From an uncultured Oscillospiraceae bacterium (lineage in GTDB: Bacteria > Bacillota > Clostridia > Oscillospirales > Acutalibacteraceae): a stretch of 8,347 nt of DNA. The position numbers were made by a program, and so were the translations under genes. The notes beneath the pieces were generated by a model. That model made no database searches, had not been told where the DNA came from, and was given only the letters and a program-made list of their open reading frames with translations. Location of the stretch: positions 1 to 8,347 of the forward strand of contig CABQAA010000079.1 in the NCBI GenBank assembly GCA_902461995.1, given 5' to 3'. Below, piece after piece: positions 1 to 6,929 of this stretch; the stretch's first letter is position 1; each line of letters begins with the position of its first letter.

Positions 1-46
1 TCAAACGAAAACAAAACTGACGCCACTGGAATTGCGGCGCCAGTTT
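1..46 (-). terminator. Rho-independent terminator, leftward transcripts
   Basis: Bases 14-24 (AAACTGACGCC) pair with 36-46 (GGCGCCAGTTT). The stem is 11 bp with one A/C mismatch and an 11-nt loop. Read leftwards, the stem is followed by a T-rich stretch (TGTTTTCGTTTGA), the normal order for an intrinsic terminator. On the plus strand the stem is followed by GTTGCTTG, which is not a good U-tract, so leftward use is preferred. It lies 108 bp past the stop codon of the esterase gene and is the likely end of the leftward operon. I see no gene in 47-154. Confidence 0.6.
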
Positions 47-154
47 GTTGCTTGAAAATTGCATATCCCTACTTTAGGGGGCTTTTTGTGCTGTTCGCAC
101 ATTCTGGGCCGGTTCATTAGGAGAGGGGGTTTTAGAAAAAAGTGCCGTCCGGAT

Positions 155-3100
155 TTAGCTTCTGTTCTTTTTTATCCGTCTGCGAAAGGAAAAGCAGCGT
201 ATAAAACCGTACAGGAGACCGGCCGCCACAATGGCGAGGGCGGTCAGGCACAGGATGATCAGCCGCCCAGACAGGGGAACTCCCGTCTGGGGCGCGTCCG
301 GATCCGAAGGTTGGGCTTCATCGGGCCGGGAGGCCGCGCTCTCGGGAGAGACGGAGCCGTCTGAAATATCGCTCTCGTTTCCCTCCGTGCCGACAGTCAT
401 CTGAAACGGCATGACCGGAAAACCGTTCCCGCCGGCGAGATTGGCGATGAGCATGCCGTCCGCCCAAGCATAGGACAAGTCAAGAGATGCCGGAAGATTC
501 GGAATGGATGACAGATCCAGCACAACGGTATCGTCTCCCATGATGCGGGCGTTTACGGGAGATCCGGAGATGGAAAATCCCGACAGTGTGTCGGTTTTCA
601 GCAGGCGCAGCCCTGAGCCGGTCTGATCAAACGTGAGGGTCAGGCGGCGGCCCGCGGGATCAAACCGCGTCCCGGTCAGGATGGGGGGACCGTAGTCTTC
701 GGTTAAGGCGTACCGGAGACCGAGCACGGCGGAGAAGACGCGGTTGGCCACAGGCTGTTTGTGGCGCGGATGAATGTCGGTCACGTCGACTTCCACATCA
801 TAGAGAGGAATCGCCAGCGTCGGCGAACCGCCTTCCCGCATCTCCGCCACCGCCTCGGCCATGGCGGCATTGGCGGCGGACAGACGGGCTAGATCGCCGT
901 ATGCGGCGAGTTGCATGGGCAGAAAAGCGGGGGCCGCGCCGTCCGGATTAAAGACCCGGCACCAGTCTTCGTACAGGATCGGCAGACCCTGCCGCAGCAC
1001 GTCGGGACGGGTACAGTCCGCCTCCCCCTGATACCAAAGAATACCGGCGATCTGAAACCCGGAGAAGGGAGCGATGCGGGCGTTGTATCCGGTCGATATG
1101 AGCGGATAGCGGAAATCGCGGATCATCTTGTCATAGTCTGGGTGAGCCTGCAGGGTATTCTGACCGATCCATTCCGTTATGGAGGATCCACCTCTGGCTG
1201 TGTTGATGATGCCGACCGGCACATCCAGAGCCGCGGACAGACTCTCGGCGAAATAATAGGCGATGGCGGAACACAGCCGGACGTCCGCCCAATTTTCTCC
1301 CGTAGCCCAATAACCGTTCGGTTCCTCGAGCGGGGTGTCAATACCTTGGGTGGTCTGCAGGAACATGCGGATATGGGGATTGCGGGGCTTTCCTTCCCAT
1401 TCTGCGCCTTCGGCGGATTGGGATACATTCCAGGCCATATTGGACTGCCCGCCGGCCACCCACAGTTCTCCAAACACCACGTTGGAAATTTGGCGGGTCA
1501 TCTCGCCGCAAACGGCGGTTATGGTATAGGAATCGAACGATCCGGGCTGTCCGGGCAGGGTGACGGCCCATCGTCCGTCCGAACCGATGGAGGCGGTCTG
1601 CCGAATAAGAGGCTCTTTACCGTTTTGCCCCAGGGAGACGCTCACAGAGGCGCCGGACGGCCCATATCCCGTAACCCGGACAGGCTGGCCGCGCTGGAGA
1701 AGCATACCGTCTCCGAAGGAGGTGGAAAATCGGAAAGAGGGAGCCGCGCTGTCCGCCTGTCCGCCGATCCTCAATTCGCCGTCCGACAGGATCGTCTCGA
1801 GGTGCAGCGTCCACCCGCCGTCCGCGGATTCCGGCTGCAGGACACGGCCGTTCAACGTGATTTCGGACGGCTTTTGTGAAAGGGTCAGGACGATGGCGCC
1901 GCGGTACGGGGCCGTGAGCACCGCGTTGTTGGAGACGGTCGTCGTCCCGCTCGTCACGGTCACATTTTCCGTTATTTTCACGGTTATGGAAACGGAAGAA
2001 GGCGTCCTCCAAGCCTCTGCGCCGACGCTCTGTCCATTTTGATGGAGCGCGGCGTATCCCTCGCCGCTGCCGGAGCAGGAGAGGGCGGTGTCCCCGACGG
2101 GAAGATAGAGATAATACGCCTCGTCGTCCGGATGGGTTCCGGTCAGGCGGCAGGAGATACCGTTCGCCGTCAGGGTGGCCGGATCCGCAGCGGTCGGCAG
2201 AATAACCCGGACCGGGGAAACGGGGCGTGTGTCGGATGCGCTGAGGACCGGGGAAACCGGCGTGTTGCCGTCTTTCCCCTTTGTCACGGTTTTGACGGAT
2301 CCCCCCGATACATATAACCGCAGGGGATGCAGGGCGGCATCCACACCGATGCCGTTGGCGATCCCGGCGAGGGCGGGCGTCCCGCTCAGAGCGGTCACCA
2401 CGCCCCCTGTGATGGTGATGGCGTCCAGATAGCTTTCAAATCCCCCGCCGATCCCGGCGCTGTTTATCGCGGCAGAAGCGTCCGCGGTCACGTTTCCGCC
2501 GTGTATGGCGACGGACCCTCCTGCGCCGTTGCGTCCCGCGCCGATAGCCGCGCCGTTGCGCGCACTTACAGCCCGGACGGTGCCGCCGTTGATGACGACT
2601 TCGGCGGAGCTTTTTCGTGCGCCGCCGATAGCCGCGCCTTCGTTTCCGGTTTCAGCCGTTATTATACCGCTGTCAATCCGGATGCGCGCCGTGGACTGCG
2701 GGGCATCCACGACGGAGCCGATACCCGCGCCGTAGGCCCCGCCTTTGACCGTCAGCTTGTCCGTCCCGCTTTCCGCCGAAATGGCGAGGGAAGAGGTCGC
2801 GCCGACGGCGATCGCTGTTCCCACACGGGAGGAGTCGGGAAAGAGGACGCTGTTTTCCCCGCGAAGGATCAGCCGTACGTCGCTGCCCTCGTCGATCAGA
2901 ATGCCGCTTTGCACCGTGGGCAGGGTGTTGCGGATATGGACGTTGTCGAGTATAACGGCGGCGTCGGCGCCATTTCGGAATACAAGGCGGTTGCTGCCGC
3001 CGCCGGTATACTGAATTTGGTACGAACCGGCAAATTCCTCGGTGCTGCCGCCCTGAGTGTATCCGGTTTTGGTGATGGTGATCTCACCATCCTTGAGGTC

Positions 3101-3223
3101 CAGCGACACGGAACGGTCCGCGGCAGGGAGGCCCTCGGCAGACGGCAGGGCTATCGCCGGGACAGCGCCGATGATGACGGAGAGAATGACTGCTAGGCTC
3201 AGGGTGCGACCATATCGCTTCAT
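155..3223 (-). CDS. Secreted beta-helix-like repeat protein fused to sialate O-acetylesterase-like (SGNH) domain, C-terminal anchor
   Basis: This 1022-residue protein is probably exported and surface-held. Residues 1-26 form a signal peptide (MKR start, hydrophobic core, cleavage near AIA-LP). Residues about 39-310 are repetitive, with GAGIG/GAAIG and ITGG/INGG/IHGG motifs recurring (166, 196, 224, 256), as in right-handed beta-helix and Cthe_2159-like carbohydrate-binding proteins. Residues about 495-945 resemble sialate O-acetylesterases: GGQSNM at 591-596 with nucleophile S594, ARGGS at 676-680, WYQGE at 730-734, and DIHP at 816-819 giving the Asp/His of the triad. The family removes acetyl esters from sialic acids or from plant and microbial glycans; the substrate cannot be read here. 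After an acidic Ser/Pro/Asp-rich linker, APQTG (977-981), a hydrophobic segment (about 987-1008) and an Arg/Lys tail resemble a sortase signal or a simple membrane anchor. The start is set by AAAGGATGGAG 7 nt upstream of ATG. It lies 150 bp after the AraC-type gene, same strand. No strong sigma-70 promoter is visible before it, so read-through from the regulators is possible. Confidence 0.88.
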   Translation of the reverse strand: MKRYGRTLSLAVILSVIIGAVPAIALPSAEGLPAADRSVSLDLKDGEITITKTGYTQGGSTEEFAGSYQIQYTGGGSNRLVFRNGADAAVILDNVHIRNTLPTVQSGILIDEGSDVRLILRGENSVLFPDSSRVGTAIAVGATSSLAISAESGTDKLTVKGGAYGAGIGSVVDAPQSTARIRIDSGIITAETGNEGAAIGGARKSSAEVVINGGTVRAVSARNGAAIGAGRNGAGGSVAIHGGNVTADASAAINSAGIGGGFESYLDAITITGGVVTALSGTPALAGIANGIGVDAALHPLRLYVSGGSVKTVTKGKDGNTPVSPVLSASDTRPVSPVRVILPTAADPATLTANGISCRLTGTHPDDEAYYLYLPVGDTALSCSGSGEGYAALHQNGQSVGAEAWRTPSSVSITVKITENVTVTSGTTTVSNNAVLTAPYRGAIVLTLSQKPSEITLNGRVLQPESADGGWTLHLETILSDGELRIGGQADSAAPSFRFSTSFGDGMLLQRGQPVRVTGYGPSGASVSVSLGQNGKEPLIRQTASIGSDGRWAVTLPGQPGSFDSYTITAVCGEMTRQISNVVFGELWVAGGQSNMAWNVSQSAEGAEWEGKPRNPHIRMFLQTTQGIDTPLEEPNGYWATGENWADVRLCSAIAYYFAESLSAALDVPVGIINTARGGSSITEWIGQNTLQAHPDYDKMIRDFRYPLISTGYNARIAPFSGFQIAGILWYQGEADCTRPDVLRQGLPILYEDWCRVFNPDGAAPAFLPMQLAAYGDLARLSAANAAMAEAVAEMREGGSPTLAIPLYDVEVDVTDIHPRHKQPVANRVFSAVLGLRYALTEDYGPPILTGTRFDPAGRRLTLTFDQTGSGLRLLKTDTLSGFSISGSPVNARIMGDDTVVLDLSSIPNLPASLDLSYAWADGMLIANLAGGNGFPVMPFQMTVGTEGNESDISDGSVSPESAASRPDEAQPSDPDAPQTGVPLSGRLIILCLTALAIVAAGLLYGFIRCFSFRRRIKKNRS

Positions 3224-3290
3224 ATGATTACTCCATCCTTTCTTGTACCGGAAAGAGCAGAAAACGTCTGTGGCCGCCGCTCCTCTTTCC

Positions 3291-3320
3291 CGTTTATATA
3301 AAGGATATCATACATAAACG
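3291..3320. promoter_or_regulatory. AT-rich inverted repeat upstream of the esterase gene
   Basis: CGTTTAT at 3291-3297 is exactly repeated in inverse at 3314-3320 (ATAAACG) with a 16-bp AT-rich interval. On the minus strand the interval holds TATGAT (3312-3307), a fair -10 box, but no recognisable -35 lies 16-18 bp before it. Weak promoters that lack a -35 often need an activator, and an AraC-type gene is directly upstream. That this is an activator-dependent promoter or operator for the esterase gene is inference; a small RNA hairpin is the alternative. Confidence 0.3.
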
Positions 3321-3323
3321 GCG

Positions 3324-3360
3324 CGCCGGTACGCCGGTCTTGCGGAATCGTATACCGGCG
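3324..3360 (-). promoter_or_regulatory. Hairpin with two alternative arms between the AraC-type and esterase genes
   Basis: On the plus strand CGCCGGTA (3324-3331) and CGCCGGT (3332-3338) are tandem copies, and TACCGGCG (3353-3360) is the complement of both. In leftward RNA the single 5' arm can pair with either 3' arm, giving an 8-bp stem with a 21-nt loop or a 7-bp stem with a 15-nt loop. It begins 13 nt after the AraC-type stop codon. No good U-tract follows, so it may be a partial terminator, an RNA-processing or stabilising stem, or a DNA-level operator with repeated half-sites. Which of these applies cannot be decided from sequence. Confidence 0.35.
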
Positions 3361-3373
3361 TTGCTCTGGAGTA

Positions 3374-4192
3374 TCAGCGGCGCGTGCGGCGGTAGTCTTT
3401 GGGGGTGCAGCCCTCCAGACGGCTGAACGCGCGGCTGAATGACGAGGGAGAGGCGTACCCGAGTTGGTCGGCAATCTCCGCAATGGACAGGGTGTTTTCG
3501 GCCAGCAGGGTTTTGGCTTTGGACAGCTTGCGCTGATCGATGTAATCCATGATCGTCAGACCGACCGCGTCCCGGAACCGGTGACAGGCGTAGAATTTGC
3601 TCACATGGAGTTGATCGCACATCGCACTGATGGAGAATTCAGCCAGGTCGGTCCGTCCGATAAAGTCCAGAATCTGATCGGTGATCCCGCCAAGGGAGAG
3701 AAGACTCAGGTTGCTGTCCATCCCATCGTAAATTTTCTCCAGAATCTGCAGGAGGTAGGCGGTTAAAAACGCATCCGAACACGCGTGCAAATGGCTGTAT
3801 TCTTCGTGCATCCGGCGGCAGAGATCGTCGATCTGGTCGGGAATGCCGGAGGTCGGCCAGGATACGGGATCTCCTTCAAACAACCTTTTGGTGAAGGGGG
3901 TCAGCCCCAGCAGATCACAGCATTGCCGGAAAAACGGAGCGGAGATGACCAGTTTATTCCGCAAATAGAAGGCCGGATTCTCCGGATTCATAAAATGAGG
4001 TTCGATCGCGTTGATGAAATACACCGCCCCGGTTTTCATCGGATAGATTTTGCCGCTTTTCAGAGCGGTGCCGCTGCCGGACAGAATTTGGATGATCTCC
4101 ACATCGTTGTGGGTGTGACGATTGCTGATCAGGCCGCCCGGCCCCCGCTGGCGGTATTTGATTTCCAGGTATTGCGTCGATCCCGTGTCCAT
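3374..4192 (-). CDS. AraC family transcriptional regulator with cupin sensor domain
   Basis: This 272-residue cytoplasmic regulator has an N-terminal cupin-like sensing domain (about 10-85; RHTHND and VEI at 25-33, then the GSG and EPHFM segments expected of a cupin barrel). Its C-terminal AraC/XylS DNA-binding domain (about 165-270) has two helix-turn-helices; the second contains SIAEIADQLGYASPSSFSRAF and ends in GCTPKDYRR, the classic family signature. Such proteins usually activate sugar-use genes when a carbohydrate binds the cupin. I chose the ATG at 4192 because GAAAGGGG lies 6 nt upstream; an ATG two codons earlier would touch the Shine-Dalgarno sequence. Longer in-frame extensions run into the preceding gene. 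It lies 26 bp after the GntR gene on the same strand, so the two are probably cotranscribed. Likely targets are the esterase gene or the divergent operon (inference). Confidence 0.9.
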   Translation of the reverse strand: MDTGSTQYLEIKYRQRGPGGLISNRHTHNDVEIIQILSGSGTALKSGKIYPMKTGAVYFINAIEPHFMNPENPAFYLRNKLVISAPFFRQCCDLLGLTPFTKRLFEGDPVSWPTSGIPDQIDDLCRRMHEEYSHLHACSDAFLTAYLLQILEKIYDGMDSNLSLLSLGGITDQILDFIGRTDLAEFSISAMCDQLHVSKFYACHRFRDAVGLTIMDYIDQRKLSKAKTLLAENTLSIAEIADQLGYASPSSFSRAFSRLEGCTPKDYRRTRR

Positions 4193-4218
4193 ACGCATCC
4201 CCTTTCTCTGCAGTGGAT

Positions 4219-4941
4219 TCAGAGGGAATCCAATAGCCGCTGTTTGAGACTGTAGTGGTCGATGAGCAGCTGACGGCAGACGTCCGCGTCCTTGACGGCA
4301 AAAGCCTCGAGGATACGCCGATGCATGGCGGCAGTCTGATCGGGAGCGGGATCCCAATTGACCCCCGAGTGATTCTTCATTTTGAGAAATACCTTCCAGA
4401 AAACGGCGATCAACTGCCGCAGCAGCTCATTGTCGACATTGGCGTACAGTTCCACATGAAAGGCCATATCCTCGTCGATCATGGGATAACCGAGGGGGGC
4501 GACCGATTCCATGCGGGCGACGATGTCGCGCAGCCGCTGCAGCTGCGCATACGTGGAATGGTCGATGGCTGTCTCAAGAAATGACAATTCCAGCGCGATG
4601 CGCAGATCCATCAGTTCGATCAGCTTATGTTCATTCTGCAGCAGGCCGTATTCCAGGTTTTCGACGATGGGATCGAAGTTGAATTCCCGGACCACCATTC
4701 CCTCCTTTTGCTTGGAATCGAGTATGCCCAGCATTTGGAGGGATTTGAGCGCCTCCCGGACCGCGCTGCGCCCGACCCCCATAGAGGCCGAAAGCTCCGT
4801 CTCGGTGGGCAGTTTGTCGCCGGCGCGCATCCGGTTGTCCACAATGTACTGCTTGATGTTGGCAAACACCTCTTCGTACAAGGTGCCGGGCGCATCCTTA
4901 TGGATTTTCGGCAGCGCAGAGGACCGCGTGTCATCGTTCAT
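4219..4941 (-). CDS. GntR family regulator, FadR subfamily (FCD ligand-binding domain)
   Basis: This 240-residue regulator has an N-terminal winged helix (about 20-88). LYEEVFANIKQYI, RAGDKLPTETELSASMGVGR and SAVREALKSLQMLGIL are textbook GntR features. The C-terminal all-helical FCD domain (about 105-235) carries DLRIALE (D112), FHVELY (H162), MHRRI (H207) and H229, matching the Asp plus three-His metal site of many FCD proteins. These domains commonly bind small carboxylates or sugar acids. Two starts are possible. The ATG at 4953 abuts AAAGG with no spacing. The ATG at 4941 has AAAGGA 11 nt upstream, long but workable, and is preferred. The gene is divergent from the M55-TIM-HpaI operon, and the shared intergenic region holds two copies of a palindrome of the expected GntR type. 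It is therefore probably the local repressor, with autoregulation. Confidence 0.9.
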   Translation of the reverse strand: MNDDTRSSALPKIHKDAPGTLYEEVFANIKQYIVDNRMRAGDKLPTETELSASMGVGRSAVREALKSLQMLGILDSKQKEGMVVREFNFDPIVENLEYGLLQNEHKLIELMDLRIALELSFLETAIDHSTYAQLQRLRDIVARMESVAPLGYPMIDEDMAFHVELYANVDNELLRQLIAVFWKVFLKMKNHSGVNWDPAPDQTAAMHRRILEAFAVKDADVCRQLLIDHYSLKQRLLDSL

Positions 4942-5034
4942 AGTCAAAGTCATCCTTTATATTTTCTGGCGGGGGAACTATGTCATCCTGCAGGGCGTCT
5001 GCCTATGTGCAGATGGATGAGAGGAATCTACGCG

Positions 5035-5041
5035 TATTGTA
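5035..5041. promoter_or_regulatory. Possible isolated operator half-site
   Basis: TATTGTA occurs here in the leader of the GntR gene and equals one half of the palindrome at 5141-5155. Its other half (CGCATTT) does not match. A lone 7-mer of this composition can easily arise by chance in an AT-rich leader, so this is only a possible third, weak site. Confidence 0.15.
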
Positions 5042-5087
5042 GCGCATTTTCCAAGAATTTGCAAGATATAATTCTTCTTTAACAAAA

Positions 5088-5102
5088 TAAAGTAATACAA
5101 TA
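5088..5102. promoter_or_regulatory. Second GntR-type operator copy (O2)
   Basis: TAAAGTAATACAATA matches the reverse complement of the perfect palindrome at 5141-5155 at 13 of 15 positions. It keeps one half (TACAATA) intact and keeps the GTAnTAC core expected of FadR-type operators. A 13-bp stretch spanning this site (5092-5104) is an exact inverted copy of 5139-5151 (TGTATTGTATTAC). It covers the predicted start point of the leftward promoter, where a bound repressor would block expression of the regulator gene. Confidence 0.5.
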
Positions 5103-5104
5103 CA

Positions 5105-5132
5105 AAGATAAAAACCAATTAATTGTTGACAA
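5105..5132 (-). promoter_or_regulatory. Predicted sigma-70 promoter for the regulator genes
   Basis: On the minus strand TTGTCA (5132-5127, 5/6 to the -35 consensus) is followed after 16 bp by TATCTT (5110-5105, 4/6 to the -10 consensus). The expected start is near 5098, inside O2, leaving a leader of about 155 nt before the GntR gene. Its -35 overlaps the -35 of the rightward promoter, so the two promoters share bases and probably compete. The weaker -10 keeps this tentative. Confidence 0.4.
5116..5125. repeat. Central palindrome CAATTAATTG
   Basis: This is a perfect 10-bp palindrome centred at 5120.5, within 1 bp of the symmetry axis (5121.5) of the two inverted operator copies. It could be an additional protein site or only AT-rich spacer. 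Confidence 0.25.
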
Positions 5133-5154
5133 ATTAAATGTATTGTATTACAAT
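5126..5154 (+). promoter_or_regulatory. Strong sigma-70 promoter of the M55-TIM-HpaI operon
   Basis: TTGACA (5126-5131, perfect -35) is followed after exactly 17 bp by TACAAT (5149-5154, 5/6 to the -10 consensus). The start is expected near 5161, giving a leader of about 34 nt before the ATG at 5195. The -10 box is one arm of the palindrome at 5141-5155, so a repressor on that site would exclude RNA polymerase. Confidence 0.8.
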
Positions 5155-5155
5155 A
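5141..5155. promoter_or_regulatory. GntR-type operator palindrome (O1) over the -10 box
   Basis: TATTGTATTACAATA is a perfect inverted repeat of 7-bp arms around one central base. Its core TTGTATTACAA fits the FadR-subfamily operator pattern t.GTa.tAC.a. It covers the -10 of the enzyme-operon promoter, the usual position for repression. The adjacent divergent gene encodes a FadR-type GntR protein, the natural candidate to bind here. Binding is inferred. Confidence 0.65.
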
Positions 5156-5194
5156 GCGACGAAATCACCAGAATGTTTAAGAGGAGGCGGAGAA

Positions 5195-5998
5195 ATGAAG
5201 TACATAATGCTGGTTGACGTGGAAGGCGTCACCGGCGTGACGAATTATCAACAGGCCGAAACGTCGGAGTTCGGAATCCGCATGCTGATGAACGACATCA
5301 AAGCCGTGCTGGACGGCATCCTCAGCATTCCCGGCAACAGTGTGCTGATCTATGAGGAACATACCGACGGCTGCAACATCCGGCTGGAGGAGCTGCCGGC
5401 TGAGGTGAGTGTCGTACGGGGCAAACCCCTGGTGGAAGGCGCGTGGGCGGGCATCGACGCGAGTTTCGACGGCCTGATCATGGTCGGATTCCACGCGCGC
5501 GCCCAAGAGACCGGGGCTTTGCTCCCTCACTCGTATGTGAGATGGAACCGCAACATATCCGTCAACGGCAGAACGGTAGGGGAAATCGGGATGGAAGCGG
5601 CGCTGGCCGGTGAAAACGGGGTGCCGCTCGTCCTGGTGACGGGGGACTCCGCGGGCGTGAAGGAGGCGGAAGCGCTGGTCCCGGGCGTGGTGACGGTCAC
5701 CGTCAAGGAAGCTATAGGGGAATATGAAGCGCTGTGCTATCCTCCGGCCAGAACCGGGCAGATGCTCAAGCAGGCCGGAGAAGCGGTCGGCCGCCAGGTC
5801 CCGCCGACGGCGCCGCTCGTATTCGGAAAGCCTGCCGTTTTAAAGGTGGAGCTGGAGGAAGGCGCTTTTCTCGACCGCGTGCGGGACTGGTATCCGGAAC
5901 GGCTGGACGGCGCAACGGTGGAGATCCGGGAGGACACGCTGACTGCGGCCTGGACCCGGTATTTACATATGGAGAGAAGGATTATCCGTGCACTTTAA
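5195..5998 (+). CDS. M55 family metallopeptidase (DppA-like D-aminopeptidase)
   Basis: This is a 267-residue cytoplasmic enzyme, close to the family's usual length. It opens with MKYIMLVDVEGVTGV, the N-terminal signature of the M55 zinc enzymes. By alignment from memory with Bacillus subtilis DppA, all metal ligands are present: D8, E10, H56, H100 (GFHAR) and E130 (VGEIGM). The proposed catalytic His is H112 (PHSY). Known members release N-terminal D-amino acids from short peptides. The true substrate may differ here: the segment before H56 reads YEEH where DppA has NDSH, and no peptide transporter gene is in view. I chose the ATG at 5195 because AGGAGG lies close upstream; an in-frame ATG at 5138 precedes the promoter start point and cannot be used. 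It is the first gene of the operon and overlaps the next by 11 nt. Confidence 0.87.
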   Translation: MKYIMLVDVEGVTGVTNYQQAETSEFGIRMLMNDIKAVLDGILSIPGNSVLIYEEHTDGCNIRLEELPAEVSVVRGKPLVEGAWAGIDASFDGLIMVGFHARAQETGALLPHSYVRWNRNISVNGRTVGEIGMEAALAGENGVPLVLVTGDSAGVKEAEALVPGVVTVTVKEAIGEYEALCYPPARTGQMLKQAGEAVGRQVPPTAPLVFGKPAVLKVELEEGAFLDRVRDWYPERLDGATVEIREDTLTAAWTRYLHMERRIIRAL

Positions 5999-6929
5999 AG
6001 ACATTTTGTCGATTGGCGTCAATCATCATCTGCTTTGCAAATCCCTCATTCGGGATGCGCGTTCACACATGGAAACCCTGCTGCCGCTGCTCGAAGACGA
6101 GCGGTTCGATTTGTTTGATCTCTGGATCGTGGGGGAGGAACCCTACAAGACGGAGGAATTGAAGGCTATCCGGGCATGCGGCCGGCCGATTGTCTACAAC
6201 GTGGGAGACCGGGACGGGCAGCCTGCGCTCTATCCCACCTCGCGCGATCCACGGATCCGCCGCTATACCCTCGATGCGTTTCAGGCGGAAATCGAACGGG
6301 GGCTCGAGGCGGGTACCAAGAAAATCGTCACCAGCAGCGGCCCGATGGCAGCAGGAGATCCGCAGGATGCGTTCAAGGCCCTGACCGAATTTTACTGTCG
6401 GCTCTGCGAATTTGTCCCCGACGACGTCACGGTGCTGGTGGAGCCCACGGACACGGATTTCGACAAGCGTTTCTTTCTGGGTTCCTCCCGGGATGCGGTG
6501 CGGCTGGCCGACGCCGTGCGCGCCTGCGGATACAGCAATTTCGGCAGTATGATCGATATGTGCCATCTGCCGCCGCTGCATGAAACCGTGGACGAGGCCG
6601 TGCGGATTCTCGGCGGGGATCTGCACCATATCCATCTGGGTACCTGTGTGACGGAGAATCCCCGGAACCCTTTTTATGGGGATAAACACCCCGGCTGGGG
6701 CCTGCCCGATACCTGCTGGGCGGAAAGGGAGGTGGCTCTGCTGATGGAGGCGGGCCTCGCGTCCGGCTATTTCGGCCGGGACAGCCGCGGGTCGGCGTCC
6801 TTCGAAATGGTGGCTTATGAAGGCAAACCCTATCTGGACAGCCTCGACGTCTTCTTTTCCTATATGGAGCGGGCTTTTGCGCTGGTATCCGACACGTACA
6901 AATCCGGCAGCGGGAGGGGAACGCGATGA
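5988..6929 (+). CDS. Sugar (phosphate) isomerase/epimerase, xylose-isomerase-like TIM barrel
   Basis: This 313-residue soluble protein belongs to the AP-endonuclease-2/xylose-isomerase-like TIM-barrel group. The expected metal site is visible: E152 (VLVEPTD), D190 (SMIDMCHLP, with H193), H216 (HHIHLG) and E273 (SFEM). These fit the Glu-Asp-His-Glu metal centre of ketose 3-epimerases and related isomerases, which move a proton through an enediolate. A loop with HPGWG (235-239) is also typical of the group. The exact sugar or sugar acid cannot be inferred. The start is GTG at 5988, preceded by AGAAGGA with good spacing and lying inside the last codons of the M55 gene, so translation is probably coupled. 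The stop overlaps the aldolase start (ATGA). Some family members are dehydratases or cyclases, which remain possible. Confidence 0.85.
   Translation: MHFKDILSIGVNHHLLCKSLIRDARSHMETLLPLLEDERFDLFDLWIVGEEPYKTEELKAIRACGRPIVYNVGDRDGQPALYPTSRDPRIRRYTLDAFQAEIERGLEAGTKKIVTSSGPMAAGDPQDAFKALTEFYCRLCEFVPDDVTVLVEPTDTDFDKRFFLGSSRDAVRLADAVRACGYSNFGSMIDMCHLPPLHETVDEAVRILGGDLHHIHLGTCVTENPRNPFYGDKHPGWGLPDTCWAEREVALLMEAGLASGYFGRDSRGSASFEMVAYEGKPYLDSLDVFFSYMERAFALVSDTYKSGSGRGTR

Noticed and set aside
67..88. Small hairpin CCCTA-CTT-TAGGG followed by GGCTTTTTG on the plus strand
   Set aside because: It looks like a weak terminator, but the stem is only 5 bp and no plus-strand gene precedes it in the window. It could serve a convergent transcript but cannot be supported.
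911..1879. Long plus-strand open frame (322 codons) opposite the esterase gene
   Set aside because: It is antisense to a gene with clear domain motifs, has no ribosome binding site worth noting, and its translation is Arg/Gly-rich with no family resemblance. GC-rich DNA readily gives such shadow frames; the frame at 2327-3196 is rejected for the same reason.
4193..4357. N-terminal extension of the AraC-type protein by up to 55 residues
   Set aside because: The extension overlaps the end of the GntR gene, is low-complexity and Arg-rich, and lacks a ribosome binding site; the start at 4192 has one at proper spacing.
5138..5194. Upstream in-frame ATG for the M55 gene
   Set aside because: It lies between the -35 and -10 boxes of the predicted promoter, so it would not be transcribed; the added residues do not match the family N-terminus.
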